In this document: one piece after another, positions 31,593 to 40,352 of the stretch
How the letters are laid out: the number at the start of each line of letters is the position of its first letter
Position numbering within the stretch: position 1 is the stretch's first letter
NCBI GenBank assembly: GCA_019113165.1
Contig: DXHV01000070.1
Location: forward strand, 1 to 63,248
DNA from: Candidatus Desulfovibrio intestinipullorum
GTDB taxonomy: Bacteria; Desulfobacterota; Desulfovibrionia; Desulfovibrionales; Desulfovibrionaceae
DNA: 63,248 bases
Reading direction: 5' to 3'
Program-made: the position numbers and the translations under genes
Notes under the pieces: generated by a model
Seen by the model: the letters and a program-made list of their open reading frames with translations, nothing else
Told to the model about the DNA's origin: nothing
Databases searched by the model: none

Positions 31593-34236
31593 TTTCCAGA
31601 GCCTCGAGGAAACGCGCCTGCAGGGTGGTGAGCTTTTCCAGGTTGTCCTTCAGCTCTGCGGCCCTGTCGCGTTCACGCTGGACGATTTCCGGCTTGGCAC
31701 GGGTGACAAAGCTCTCGTTGGAGAGTTTCTTGTCCACCACCTCCAGGGCGGCCTGCAGCTTGCCCATTTCCTTGGCCAGGCGGGCCAGTTCGCCCTGCAG
31801 GTCCACATTGCCCTTCAGGGGCACGATGATCTGGCAGCCCTGGACAACGGACGAGGCGGATGCCTTGGGCGCGTGGATGTCCATGCCCACTTCCATGCGT
31901 TCCAGCCTGGCAAGGGTGACAATGGTGCTCTCGTTGGCAAGCAGCAGTTCCTGCTGGGCCGCATCGGCCGGATGCAGGGTGAGCACGACCTTGTGGCTGG
32001 GATTGATGTCGAGCTCGGCCTTGATGGTGCGCACGGCCACGATGACGCCCTGGATGAATTCCATCCTGGCGGCATCCTCGGGTCTGAGGCAGCCGGGACG
32101 CTCCTCGGGATAGCGCATGGTGGCAAGGTCTTCCCCGGCATGTCCGGGCAGGGCCTGCCAGATTTCGGCCGTCACAAAGGGCATGATGGGATGCAGGAGG
32201 ATGAGCAGTTCCTTGAGCACGGTGTAGAGCACGTACTGCGACTGTGCCTTGCGCTCGGCAGACTGCATGTCCGGCTTCACGAGCTCGAGATACCAGTCGC
32301 AGAACTCGGACCACAGGAACTTGTAGCCGCCCTGAGCCACGTCGTTGAAACGGTATTCCTCGAAGGCCTGGTCCATGTCCTTCTTGAGCAGTTCCAGCCT
32401 GTGCAGGATCCAGCGATTGTTCAGGCCTTCCACTGCAGCAAGGTCCACGGCCTCTGGCGCCTCTTCCTCCAGGTTCATGAGGGTGAACCTGGCCGCATTC
32501 CAGAGCTTGTTCACAAAGTGGCGGTAGCCTTCGATGCGCTCCTCGGAGAGCTTGATGTCCCTGCCCATGGCGGCAAAGGCCGTGAGCGTGAAGCGCAGGG
32601 CGTCGCAGCCGTAGTTTTCGATCATCTTGACGGGATCGATGACGTTGCCCGTGGACTTGGACATCTTCTTGCCCTGGGCATCGCGCACCAGGGCATGCAG
32701 ATAGACGGTCCTGAAGGGCACGTTGCCCATGAAATGCTCGCCCATCATGATCATGCGGGCGACCCAGAAGAAGAGAATGTCAAAGCCCGTCACCAGCACG
32801 GCCGTGGGATACCATCTGGCCAGATCCTCTGTTTTGTCCGGCCAGCCCAGTGTGGAGAAGGGCCACAGGGCAGAGGAGAACCAGGTGTCCAGCACGTCCT
32901 CGTCCTGATGCAGATCATGGGATCCGCATTCGGGGCAGACGGTGGGATCTTCCTCGGCCACGATGAGATGGTGGCACTGGTTGCAGGTCCAGGCAGGAAT
33001 GCGGTGTCCCCACCAGATCTGGCGGCTGATGCACCAGTCGCGGATGGTGTCCAGCCAGTGATAGTAGGTCTTGGTCCAGGTTTCGGGCAGCAGGGTGATC
33101 CTGTTCGGAATGGCTTCCTTGGCCTTGGGGGCCAGCTTGGTGGTGGCCACGAACCACTGTTCCGAGACATGGGGCTCGACGACGGTGTGGCAGCGGTAGC
33201 AGTGACCGACGGAGTGGGTGAGGTCCTCGATGCGGACGAGATCGCCCTGGGCCTCGATGTCGGCCAGAATGGCCTTGCGGCAGTCCTGTTTGCTGAGGCC
33301 GGCATACTTGCCGGCTTCGGCCTTCATGACGCCGTCTTCGTCAATGACCTGGATGAATTCGAGATTGTGGGTCTTGCCCAGGGCCCAGTCGTTGTGGTCA
33401 TGGCAGGGCGTGACCTTGAGGGCGCCTGTGCCGAATTCCCTGTCCACGTACTTGTCGGCAATGATGGGAATGGCCCGGCCCAGCACAGGCACAAGGGCCG
33501 TCTTGCCGATGAGGTGGGTGTAGCGCTCGTCCTCGGGATGGACGCAGATGGCCGTGTCGCCGGGAATGGTTTCCGGACGGGTGGTGGCAATGATGATGCT
33601 CTCGTCGCTGTCCTGCAGATGGTAGCGGATGCTCCACAAATGGCCGCGTTCGTCGCTGTGTTCCACCTCATCGTCGGCCAGGGCCGTGTGGCAGCGGGAG
33701 CACCAGTTGATGATGTACTTGCCGCGATAGATGAGCCCTTCGTTGTAGAGCTGCACAAAGACCTTGCGCACGGCCCTGGACAGCCCCTCGTCCAGGGTAA
33801 AGCGCAGGCGGCTCCAGTCCACGGAACAGCCCATGGCCTCGATCTGGCTGAGAATGCGGTGGCCATATTCCTCGCGCCACTGCCAGACGCGTTCAATGAA
33901 CTTTTCCCGTCCCAGATCCTGGCGTCGCTTGCCTTCCTTGGCCAGCGTCTTTTCCACCACGTTCTGAGTGGCAATGCCGGCATGGTCCGTGCCGGGGATC
34001 CACAGGACATTGCGGCCCTTCTGCCTGTAGTGGCGGCACAGGGAATCAATGAGGGTCAGATTGAGGGCATGACCGATATGCAGGGCACCGGTGACGTTCG
34101 GCGGAGGAATGACAATGCAATAGGGATCGCCGCCAGCTTTGGGATCAGGGGAAAAGGTTTTATCGTCCCGCCAACGCGAACGCCATCTTGCTTCGACGTC
34201 GCGGGGCTCATAGCCCTTGGGAAGAGTATCAGACAT
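31579..34236 (-). CDS. valS: Valyl-tRNA synthetase
   Basis: Class I synthetase that charges tRNA-Val and edits threonine. About 885 residues. The HIGH signature is in PPPNVTGALHIGHAL, the editing domain contains TTRPETIPGDTAICVHP, zinc-finger-like Cys pairs are at NWCSRCHTAL and TCNQCHH...CPECGSH, and KMSKS is in GKKMSKSTGN. The C-terminal coiled coil (LQGELARLAKEMGKLQAALEV) is the arm that binds tRNA. ATG 34236 has GGAG upstream. It is divergent from the BPL_N gene with a very short gap, and overlaps the next downstream gene by 14 bases. Confidence 0.96.
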   Translation of the reverse strand: MSDTLPKGYEPRDVEARWRSRWRDDKTFSPDPKAGGDPYCIVIPPPNVTGALHIGHALNLTLIDSLCRHYRQKGRNVLWIPGTDHAGIATQNVVEKTLAKEGKRRQDLGREKFIERVWQWREEYGHRILSQIEAMGCSVDWSRLRFTLDEGLSRAVRKVFVQLYNEGLIYRGKYIINWCSRCHTALADDEVEHSDERGHLWSIRYHLQDSDESIIIATTRPETIPGDTAICVHPEDERYTHLIGKTALVPVLGRAIPIIADKYVDREFGTGALKVTPCHDHNDWALGKTHNLEFIQVIDEDGVMKAEAGKYAGLSKQDCRKAILADIEAQGDLVRIEDLTHSVGHCYRCHTVVEPHVSEQWFVATTKLAPKAKEAIPNRITLLPETWTKTYYHWLDTIRDWCISRQIWWGHRIPAWTCNQCHHLIVAEEDPTVCPECGSHDLHQDEDVLDTWFSSALWPFSTLGWPDKTEDLARWYPTAVLVTGFDILFFWVARMIMMGEHFMGNVPFRTVYLHALVRDAQGKKMSKSTGNVIDPVKMIENYGCDALRFTLTAFAAMGRDIKLSEERIEGYRHFVNKLWNAARFTLMNLEEEAPEAVDLAAVEGLNNRWILHRLELLKKDMDQAFEEYRFNDVAQGGYKFLWSEFCDWYLELVKPDMQSAERKAQSQYVLYTVLKELLILLHPIMPFVTAEIWQALPGHAGEDLATMRYPEERPGCLRPEDAARMEFIQGVIVAVRTIKAELDINPSHKVVLTLHPADAAQQELLLANESTIVTLARLERMEVGMDIHAPKASASSVVQGCQIIVPLKGNVDLQGELARLAKEMGKLQAALEVVDKKLSNESFVTRAKPEIVQRERDRAAELKDNLEKLTTLQARFLEALENGED

Positions 34237-34272
34237 CTTGCATTCTCCATGAAAGTCGGGGATAGTGGCCCT

Positions 34273-35577
34273 ATGTTGAACAATATGCCGCCCATTGCCA
34301 TGTTGTGGGATGATGCCCATATCTGGGGGCTTATGTCTTTACGAGCTTTGCGGAGTCTCGGCTTTCCAGTCCGACTCCTGAAGGGCAGAGACATAGCCCA
34401 AGGGGCCCTTTTTCGCAAGCAAGCAGGTGCCGAGCCTGCCCGAGTCCTGGTTGTGCCGGGAGGTTCTGCCAATCTCAAGGCAGAAGCCCTGGGCGAGGCA
34501 GGCAAGCGGGCCATCTGTGACTACATACGGCACGGAGGCCGGTACCTGGGCTTCTGCGGCGGAGCGGGTCTGGCCCTCTCCCACTCCAGGGGCCTGGCCC
34601 TGTGCCCCTGGATACGTGCGGACTACCCGCAGCGCATTCTGCACCTGATCTCTGGCTACGTGCTGGCAGATCCCTGTTCCCATGCCCTGACGCCCGACTG
34701 GCAGGACAGGAAGCCCTCCCTGCCTGTCTGGTGGCCCGGGCGCTTTCACAACAGCGGTGGGGACGTGTCCGTCCTTGCCCGCTACCGCTGTCCAGATCGG
34801 GACTTCTGGATTGCCGACATAGCCCTGGAGAGCGTGCCGCGGCACATCTTCGAGGACTGGAAAAGTCGCTACGGCGTGAACTTTACGGCAGACTTCCTGA
34901 CGGACACCGAGCTCATCGTGACCGGGCACTCAGGGGAAGGCGAGTACGTCCTGAGCTATTCGCACCTGGAGACGCCGGACAGCCCTGATGCCAACATCTG
35001 GTTTGCCCACATTTTAAGCAGGCTGGCAGGCGTGCGGGTGGAACACAGTCATGTTGCTCCCTGGCAGTTCCTTTCCCAGCCAAGGCCCCTGGAATCCTTT
35101 GTGCCGCAGACCCTGTGCAGTCTCATTGCCCAGACCCGGGAGCTCATTGCCCTGGCTGTGGAGCACAGGCTCTTCTTTGCCAGGACTCCCTGGCTCATGG
35201 GCTGGAAGCAGGGACTGCCCGGAGGCATGTGCACCAACCTGCTGGCTGCCCTGGACGCAGCCTGCAGCACCGAGCCCTCCAGGGCCGCCCTCTCCTTCTG
35301 GCAGGAATACGAGCCGGAAGTCCGCGAGCTTGCCAGGACCTTCTTTGTGCGGGCCGAGGGCTATCTGCTGGCGGCCCGCCTGGCCGACACGCTCCTTGTG
35401 AGCATGCCCAATGCCGTGGACAAGGCAAGCCTTGCCAAGGAACGCGATCACCTCTTCGGGCATCCCATGCTGGGCAAGGGCATTCTCGGGCGCATCCTGG
35501 CCCTGGTGGAGGAATACTTCTACCTCTGCCTGGAGGCAGCCGACAGTCCCGGAGCAGACAGGACAGACCTTTTCTAG
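34273..35577 (+). CDS. BPL_N-domain protein (class I glutamine amidotransferase-like)
   Basis: A ~434-residue protein whose N-terminal ~230 residues resemble the biotin-protein-ligase N-terminal domain (BPL_N), a class I glutamine-amidotransferase-like fold: VLVVPGGSANLKAEALG, then the nucleophile elbow YLGFCGGAGLAL with the candidate Cys, and later VTGHSGEGEYVLSYSHLETP. The C-terminal ~190 residues are helical with no motif I know. No biotin ligase catalytic domain is present. Starts are ambiguous: ATG 34273 is chosen, with ATG 34249 and 34285 in the same frame. The gene diverges from valS. Function unknown; such proteins are seen in delta-proteobacteria. Confidence 0.75.
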   Translation: MLNNMPPIAMLWDDAHIWGLMSLRALRSLGFPVRLLKGRDIAQGALFRKQAGAEPARVLVVPGGSANLKAEALGEAGKRAICDYIRHGGRYLGFCGGAGLALSHSRGLALCPWIRADYPQRILHLISGYVLADPCSHALTPDWQDRKPSLPVWWPGRFHNSGGDVSVLARYRCPDRDFWIADIALESVPRHIFEDWKSRYGVNFTADFLTDTELIVTGHSGEGEYVLSYSHLETPDSPDANIWFAHILSRLAGVRVEHSHVAPWQFLSQPRPLESFVPQTLCSLIAQTRELIALAVEHRLFFARTPWLMGWKQGLPGGMCTNLLAALDAACSTEPSRAALSFWQEYEPEVRELARTFFVRAEGYLLAARLADTLLVSMPNAVDKASLAKERDHLFGHPMLGKGILGRILALVEEYFYLCLEAADSPGADRTDLF

Positions 35578-35655
35578 AAAAAAGCCCCGGGGGCTTCTTC
35601 CCGGCAGGGCCGAAACGCCTCGGGCATGCGCAGGAAGAACTCCGGACAGAGAAGA

Positions 35656-35700
35656 CAAATGCAAAGACCTCCCCGTCATTCGGGGAGGTCTTTGCATTTG
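35656..35700. terminator. Perfect 20-bp inverted repeat between convergent genes
   Basis: The arms at 35656-35675 and 35681-35700 are exact complements with a 5-nt loop; outer parts are CAAATGCAAAG, inner part GACCTCCCCG. It lies between the ends of the BPL_N gene (+) and the methyltransferase gene (-), so it is probably a bidirectional terminator, unusually long and perfect. Confidence 0.75.
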
Positions 35701-35729
35701 GGAGAGAGGGAAAAGACGGGAAAGGCGGG

Positions 35730-36461
35730 CTAGTCCACGCGGCGCAGGAGGTAGGCGGCCCGCTGCGGACGGCTCAGGACAAAGCAGGTGGAGCGCACCA
35801 GGGCAAAGCCGCAGCGGCAGGCCAGGCACTCCATTTCGGCACGATCCAGGCGCACCGTGTACTCGGACGGCCTGCGCTGGCCTTCGGGCAGCTTCTGATC
35901 GTCACTGTGCCACTGATTGCCGGGGACCCTGTCGTAGTGGCGTGTCACCATGTCCAGGGCCAGATAGCCGCCGGGGCGGAGCGCCTTCCTGTAGGTCGTC
36001 AGGAAGGCGGTCAGACTGGCGCCGGGAATGTGATAGAACCAGTTGACAGAGACGATGCCGCCCAGATTTTCCGGCAGTCTTGAGGGCGTGATGCCGTTGT
36101 CCTGCCATGTTTCCATGGGGATGCCGAGCTCCCTGGCCAGCAGGTCGCCCAGGGCAAGGGCTTCGGCAGAAATGTCGGCACCCAACAGGTGCCGGAAGCC
36201 CTGCTGCCCCAGCCAGAGCAGATTGGCACCGCTGCCGCAGCCAGGCTCGAAAACGGGGGCATCGTGGGGCAGCACTTCGCTGAGCCAGCGGCAGGGCACA
36301 GAGGCATGCGGCCGCCACATGCGATGGGTAATGGCAAAGGCATGCCATTCCGGGGCATGGCTTTGCTGCATGAACTCCTTCAGTTTCCCGGGATCAATGC
36401 CACGCAGGGCATTGCCCAGCGGAATGCGGTCCCGCACCTTGGAAAGCAGTACACTTGTCAT
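35730..36461 (-). CDS. Class I SAM-dependent methyltransferase
   Basis: A 243-residue Rossmann-fold methyltransferase. Motif I is VFEPGCGSGANLLWLG at about 70-85, followed by LLGADISAEAL (acidic ribose-binding residue), VSVNWFYHIPG and LRPGGYLALDMV (motif III/IV). The substrate cannot be read from the sequence; the N-terminus (HRMWRPHASVPCRWL) may form a lid. Stand-alone gene between the valS/BPL_N group and htpG, with its own 3' hairpin. Confidence 0.75.
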   Translation of the reverse strand: MTSVLLSKVRDRIPLGNALRGIDPGKLKEFMQQSHAPEWHAFAITHRMWRPHASVPCRWLSEVLPHDAPVFEPGCGSGANLLWLGQQGFRHLLGADISAEALALGDLLARELGIPMETWQDNGITPSRLPENLGGIVSVNWFYHIPGASLTAFLTTYRKALRPGGYLALDMVTRHYDRVPGNQWHSDDQKLPEGQRRPSEYTVRLDRAEMECLACRCGFALVRSTCFVLSRPQRAAYLLRRVD

Positions 36462-36543
36462 TGAGGATCCCTGTTGTCCTGGGCTGCATGGAGCGGTTCC
36501 AGGGGCGCCCTGCAGCCTGCCCCCTGGCGGGGCTGCAGGCTCG

Positions 36544-36599
36544 AAAAAAGGCAGACCGCATTCAGCCGGACCGGCAGAGGCCGGTCGCGGACTGAATGC
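36544..36599 (-). terminator. Terminator of htpG
   Basis: GCATTCAG (36558-36565) pairs with CTGAATGC (36592-36599) with a further GC stem inside; six A at 36544-36549 read as T on the minus strand downstream. Confidence 0.75.
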
Positions 36600-36620
36600 C
36601 GGTGCTGTCAGAAGGCTTTT

Positions 36621-38573
36621 CTAGAGTTTCTTGATGTCGGCGTACCAGCTGGCAGACTGCTCGAGCAGCTTGGCATTTCTGGAGGCCAGTTCCTGCGGAT
36701 CCTTGACAAAGCCGTCCATGAGCTGGGCGGAGTCAAAGAGGGAGTTGATCATGGTTGCCAGAATGGCATCGTTGGCATCGGCCTTGAAGATGCGTAGCAG
36801 GGCACGCAGCAGGGGATGTTCGCGGTTGACTTCCAGTGTCTTCACCGGGACTTCCATGTTCTTGTCCATGGCCCGCATGAACTTGTCCATGGCCGAGGTC
36901 ACGCCGTCTTCGGAAGAAAGCACGGCTGCGCTGTCCGTCAGACGCCTGGAAACGACCACGTCCTTGACCCTGGCACCGAGCAGTTCCTTCATCCTGGCGA
37001 TGAGATCGTCAAAGGTCTTTTCGTCTTCGGTAGAAAGGGGAGCCGCCTTGGGGGTGGCGTCTTCCTTGTCGGCAAAGGCCTCGAGATCCTTTTCCTCGGC
37101 ATTTTCAATGGACTTGAAGGTCCATTCCTTGTAGGTGCCGATGCCGCTGACAATGAATTCGTCAAAGGGTTCATAGAAGAAGAGGACTTCCAGACCCTTC
37201 TTGCGGAAGCGGTCCATATTCGGGTTGAGCTTGGCAGCCTCGCGGCTGGCAGCCGTCACGTACCAGAAGGTCTTCTGGCCTTCCAGGGCGCGGCTCTGGT
37301 ACTCTTCCAGGCTCGAGACCTCTTCGGCGTTTTCGTTGGCAGAGGTGTTGAAGCGCAGCAGGGCCAGGATCTTGTCCCTGTTGGTGAAGTCCTGATGGAC
37401 ACCCATCTTGAGGATGATGCCGTGATGCTTCCAGAACTTGAGGTAGTCCTCGGGACGATCCTTCACCATCTTTTCCAGGTGATTGAGGGTCTGCTTGACT
37501 ATGGTCTGGTTGATCTTGCGCAGGACACGGTTTTCCTGCAGCGTTTCGCGGGAGATGTTGAGCGGGATGTCCTCGGTGTCCACAATGCCCTTGAGGAAGC
37601 CAAGGTAGGGAGGAATGAGGTCCTTGTTCTTGTGCTGGATGAGCACGCGGTTGCTGTACAGGTCCAGGCCCCAGTACTCGTCTTCCCTGGGACCGCGGAA
37701 TTCCTGGGCCTCGTCGGGAATATAGAGCAGGGCATGGAACTGCACGGGGCTGTCCACGCTGATGTGCAGCCAGTCCAGGGGATCCTTGCTGTCATAGGTG
37801 AAGGACTTGTAGAAGTCCTTGTACTGGTCGGCCGTCACCTGGCTCTTGGGTTCGCGCCACAGGGCAGGCTGGGTGTTGACTTTTTCGCCGTCCACCAGGA
37901 CAGGGAAGGGAATGAAGCCGGAATGCTTGCGGATAATGCCGTCAATGCGGTACTTTTCGGCAAATTCCTCGGCATCGTCCTTGAGATGGACCACAATTCG
38001 CGTGCCGCGCACAGGTTCGGCTTCCTCGCTGGGAGAAACGGTGTAGGTGCCCAGACCGTCACTTTCCCACACAAAGGCAGAACCGTCGCCAAAGGCAGGA
38101 CGGGAATAGACTTCGACCCTGCTGGCGACCATGAAGACGGAATAGAAGCCGACACCAAAGTGGCCGATGATCTGCGAGGCATCCACGGGCTTCTTGTCGC
38201 CCTCGGCGGCGGCAGCCTGGCCTGCAAGCTCGGCAAGAAATTCCTCGGAACCGGATTTGGCAATGATGCCCAGGTTTTCACCAAGTTCCTGCTCGGTCAT
38301 GCCGATGCCGGTATCGGCAATGACAAGTTCCTTCTTGTCCTTGTCCAGAGTGATGCGGATTTCCAGGGGCAGCTGGGCTTCCCTGGGCGTCTCGCCGCGG
38401 TTTTGACGAAAACGCAGCTTGTCCAGGGCGTCCGAGGCATTGCTGACCAGTTCGCGCAGGAAGATTTCTTTATTGGTATACAGAGAATTTGTCAGAATCT
38501 GAAGCACTTTGCGAACTTCGGCGCGAAATTCGCAGGTTTTTTTGCCTTCTGCAGTCTCAGTCTGTTCGCTCAT
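36621..38573 (-). CDS. htpG: Hsp90-family chaperone HtpG
   Basis: ATP-dependent cytoplasmic chaperone. About 650 residues from ATG 38573, preceded by GGAGG at ideal spacing; the upstream open frame is not part of the protein. The GHKL ATPase domain has [15 protein letters not shown] (N-box), [14 protein letters not shown] (G1) and [15 protein letters not shown] (G2). The middle domain contains [20 protein letters not shown], including the catalytic-loop Arg region. The C-terminal dimerisation part ends [10 protein letters not shown]. No sigma-32 or HrcA/CIRCE site was recognised upstream. Confidence 0.96.
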
Positions 38574-38830
38574 TGTAAACCTCCAGGACAGGGGTGCGGA
38601 GCGGGCCTGTCCCTCCATGGATTGCGTATCAAGCAGAAAAAAAGGTCTGCTTCTGCTTTTTTCAGGAGAAAAGTAATCACGATTGCGAGGAGAGCAAGAT
38701 GCGACCGGGCAATTGTGCGTTTCTTTTCCTGTCAGGCGTCCTGTTTTCGGCAAGGCGTATCTCTGATGTCAGACACCAGGCAAAGAGGGCCACGGGAAGC
38801 GTTCACTGGAGGGAGTCTGAGAGCTGGATG

Positions 38831-38876
38831 AAAAAAAGACCTTCCGGCCCGGGCAGCGTCACAGGGTCGGAAGGTC
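38831..38876 (-). terminator. Terminator of the lipoprotein gene
   Basis: GACCTTCCG (38838-38846) pairs with CGGAAGGTC (38868-38876); the A-run 38831-38837 reads as T on the minus strand. Confidence 0.8.
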
Positions 38877-38908
38877 GGGGGAAAAGAATGGGCAGGCGCC
38901 CCTTTTCG

Positions 38909-39349
38909 CTATCTGTAGGACTGTTCAGGGCACCATTCGGCCAGGCGTGCCGGGGTACGCAGAACGTAGTTGCCGGGGCCCCTGGCTGTGCCAAGTTCTT
39001 TGTAGCCGCCTTTGAGGCGGAAAATCTGCCAGTCGCCCCTGGGCAGAAGGCCCTGGCTGACCCTGGCCACAAGGGAGGCATGGGCCTCCTTTGCCGAGCA
39101 GAAGACGGGAAATTCCCGGGCAGCAGGGTCCAGAAAGATATCGGATCCCGCGGCCAGATCCACGACAAGAAAGCCCGGAGCAAAGGTGTAGAGGGTCTCG
39201 CAGGGCGTTTCAGGTCCTGAAACGGGACTGGGAGTCACCTGTGCCTCCCTGGCACAGCCAGAGGAGAACAGGAGAGCCGGGAGCAGACAGGCCAGCAGGA
39301 AAATGGTCGAGACGAAGACGGGGCCCTTGCGGGTTGCGCTGGTACACAT
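38909..39349 (-). CDS. Putative lipoprotein, unknown function
   Basis: A 146-residue protein with a lipoprotein signal: hydrophobic VFVSTIFLLACLLPALLFSSGC with the acylated Cys at about 32. The mature part contains two or three further cysteines and the block GDWQIFRLKGGYKELGTARGPGNYVLRTPARLAEWC; I recognise no family. It lies 17 bp downstream of htpX on the same strand, so co-transcription is likely, and has its own terminator. Confidence 0.75.
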   Translation of the reverse strand: MCTSATRKGPVFVSTIFLLACLLPALLFSSGCAREAQVTPSPVSGPETPCETLYTFAPGFLVVDLAAGSDIFLDPAAREFPVFCSAKEAHASLVARVSQGLLPRGDWQIFRLKGGYKELGTARGPGNYVLRTPARLAEWCPEQSYR

Positions 39350-39366
39350 GGCAGGGCTCCCCGGCT

Positions 39367-40293
39367 TTATCGGTCGCCAAAGTGGTGGCTTCCGAACTGG
39401 TTGGAGGAGGTGGGGGCGCTGGAAGACGCAGCAGGCTGCGGCATCTGGCCGGCCATCTGCTGGAGTCTGGCAATGCGTTCCTCCATGGGCGGATGAGTGC
39501 TGAAGAGGTTGGCCATGCCGCCGGAAAAGAGCGGCGACACGATGAACATCTCGGCCGTGGTGGGATTGCCGTTCTGCATGGGCACCTGGCCTGCGGCTCT
39601 CTGCAGCTTGTCCAGAGCTCCGGCCAGGGCCAGGGGATCGTTGCAGTACTGGGCACCGCCAGCGTCGGCCAGATATTCGCGAGAGCGGGAAATGGCCATC
39701 TGGATGAGGGTTGCGGCAATGGGAGCCAGAATGGCCATGAGGATGCCGGCTATGGGATTGGTTCGTTCACCGTTTTCGTCGCGGGCGCCACCGAAGAAGG
39801 AGGCAAACTGCAGCATGTTGGCCAGCATGACAATGGTGGATCCCATGACAGCGGCAATGGACTGGATGAGGATGTCGCGGTGGGCAATGTGGGCAATCTC
39901 GTGGGCCAGGACGCCACGCAGTTCTCTCGGCGAGAGCACCTGTACAATGCCCTCGGTCACGGCCACGACGGCGTGCTGGGGATCCCTGCCCGTGGCAAAG
40001 GCATTGGGGGCCTGTTCGGGCACCACGCAGACCTTGGGCTTGGGAATGCCGGCATTGTGGGCCAGTTCTTCCACAATCTGATGGAGCATGGGCGCTTCCT
40101 CATAGGCAAGCTCCCGGGCATTGTACATTCGGAGCACAATGGAGTCGGAGAACCAGTAGCTGCCCACGTTCATGAACAGGGCAATGGCAAAGGCGATGAT
40201 AATGCCTGTTCTTCCGCCAATCATGCCACCAATGAGGATGATGATGGCCGAAAGAGCAGCCAGCAGGAAGAGGGTCTTGAGTTGACTAGTCAT
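39367..40293 (-). CDS. htpX: Membrane zinc metalloprotease HtpX
   Basis: Inner-membrane M48 protease that helps remove damaged membrane proteins. 308 residues: two N-terminal membrane helices ([19 protein letters not shown] and [18 protein letters not shown]), the zinc motif [13 protein letters not shown], two more hydrophobic segments, and the third zinc ligand region [13 protein letters not shown]. The C-terminus is Ser/Pro/His-rich. Co-directional with the lipoprotein gene. Confidence 0.95.
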   Translation of the reverse strand: MTSQLKTLFLLAALSAIIILIGGMIGGRTGIIIAFAIALFMNVGSYWFSDSIVLRMYNARELAYEEAPMLHQIVEELAHNAGIPKPKVCVVPEQAPNAFATGRDPQHAVVAVTEGIVQVLSPRELRGVLAHEIAHIAHRDILIQSIAAVMGSTIVMLANMLQFASFFGGARDENGERTNPIAGILMAILAPIAATLIQMAISRSREYLADAGGAQYCNDPLALAGALDKLQRAAGQVPMQNGNPTTAEMFIVSPLFSGGMANLFSTHPPMEERIARLQQMAGQMPQPAASSSAPTSSNQFGSHHFGDR

Positions 40294-40352
40294 AGCAGTT
40301 CACTTGTTCCAGTGTCGGGTTGCAGGGGGAAGGGATGTCCTGTTCTCGGGAT

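Noticed and set aside
38594-39220. 208-codon frame (+) between htpG and htpX
   Set aside because: Antisense to a clear lipoprotein gene and crosses its terminator.
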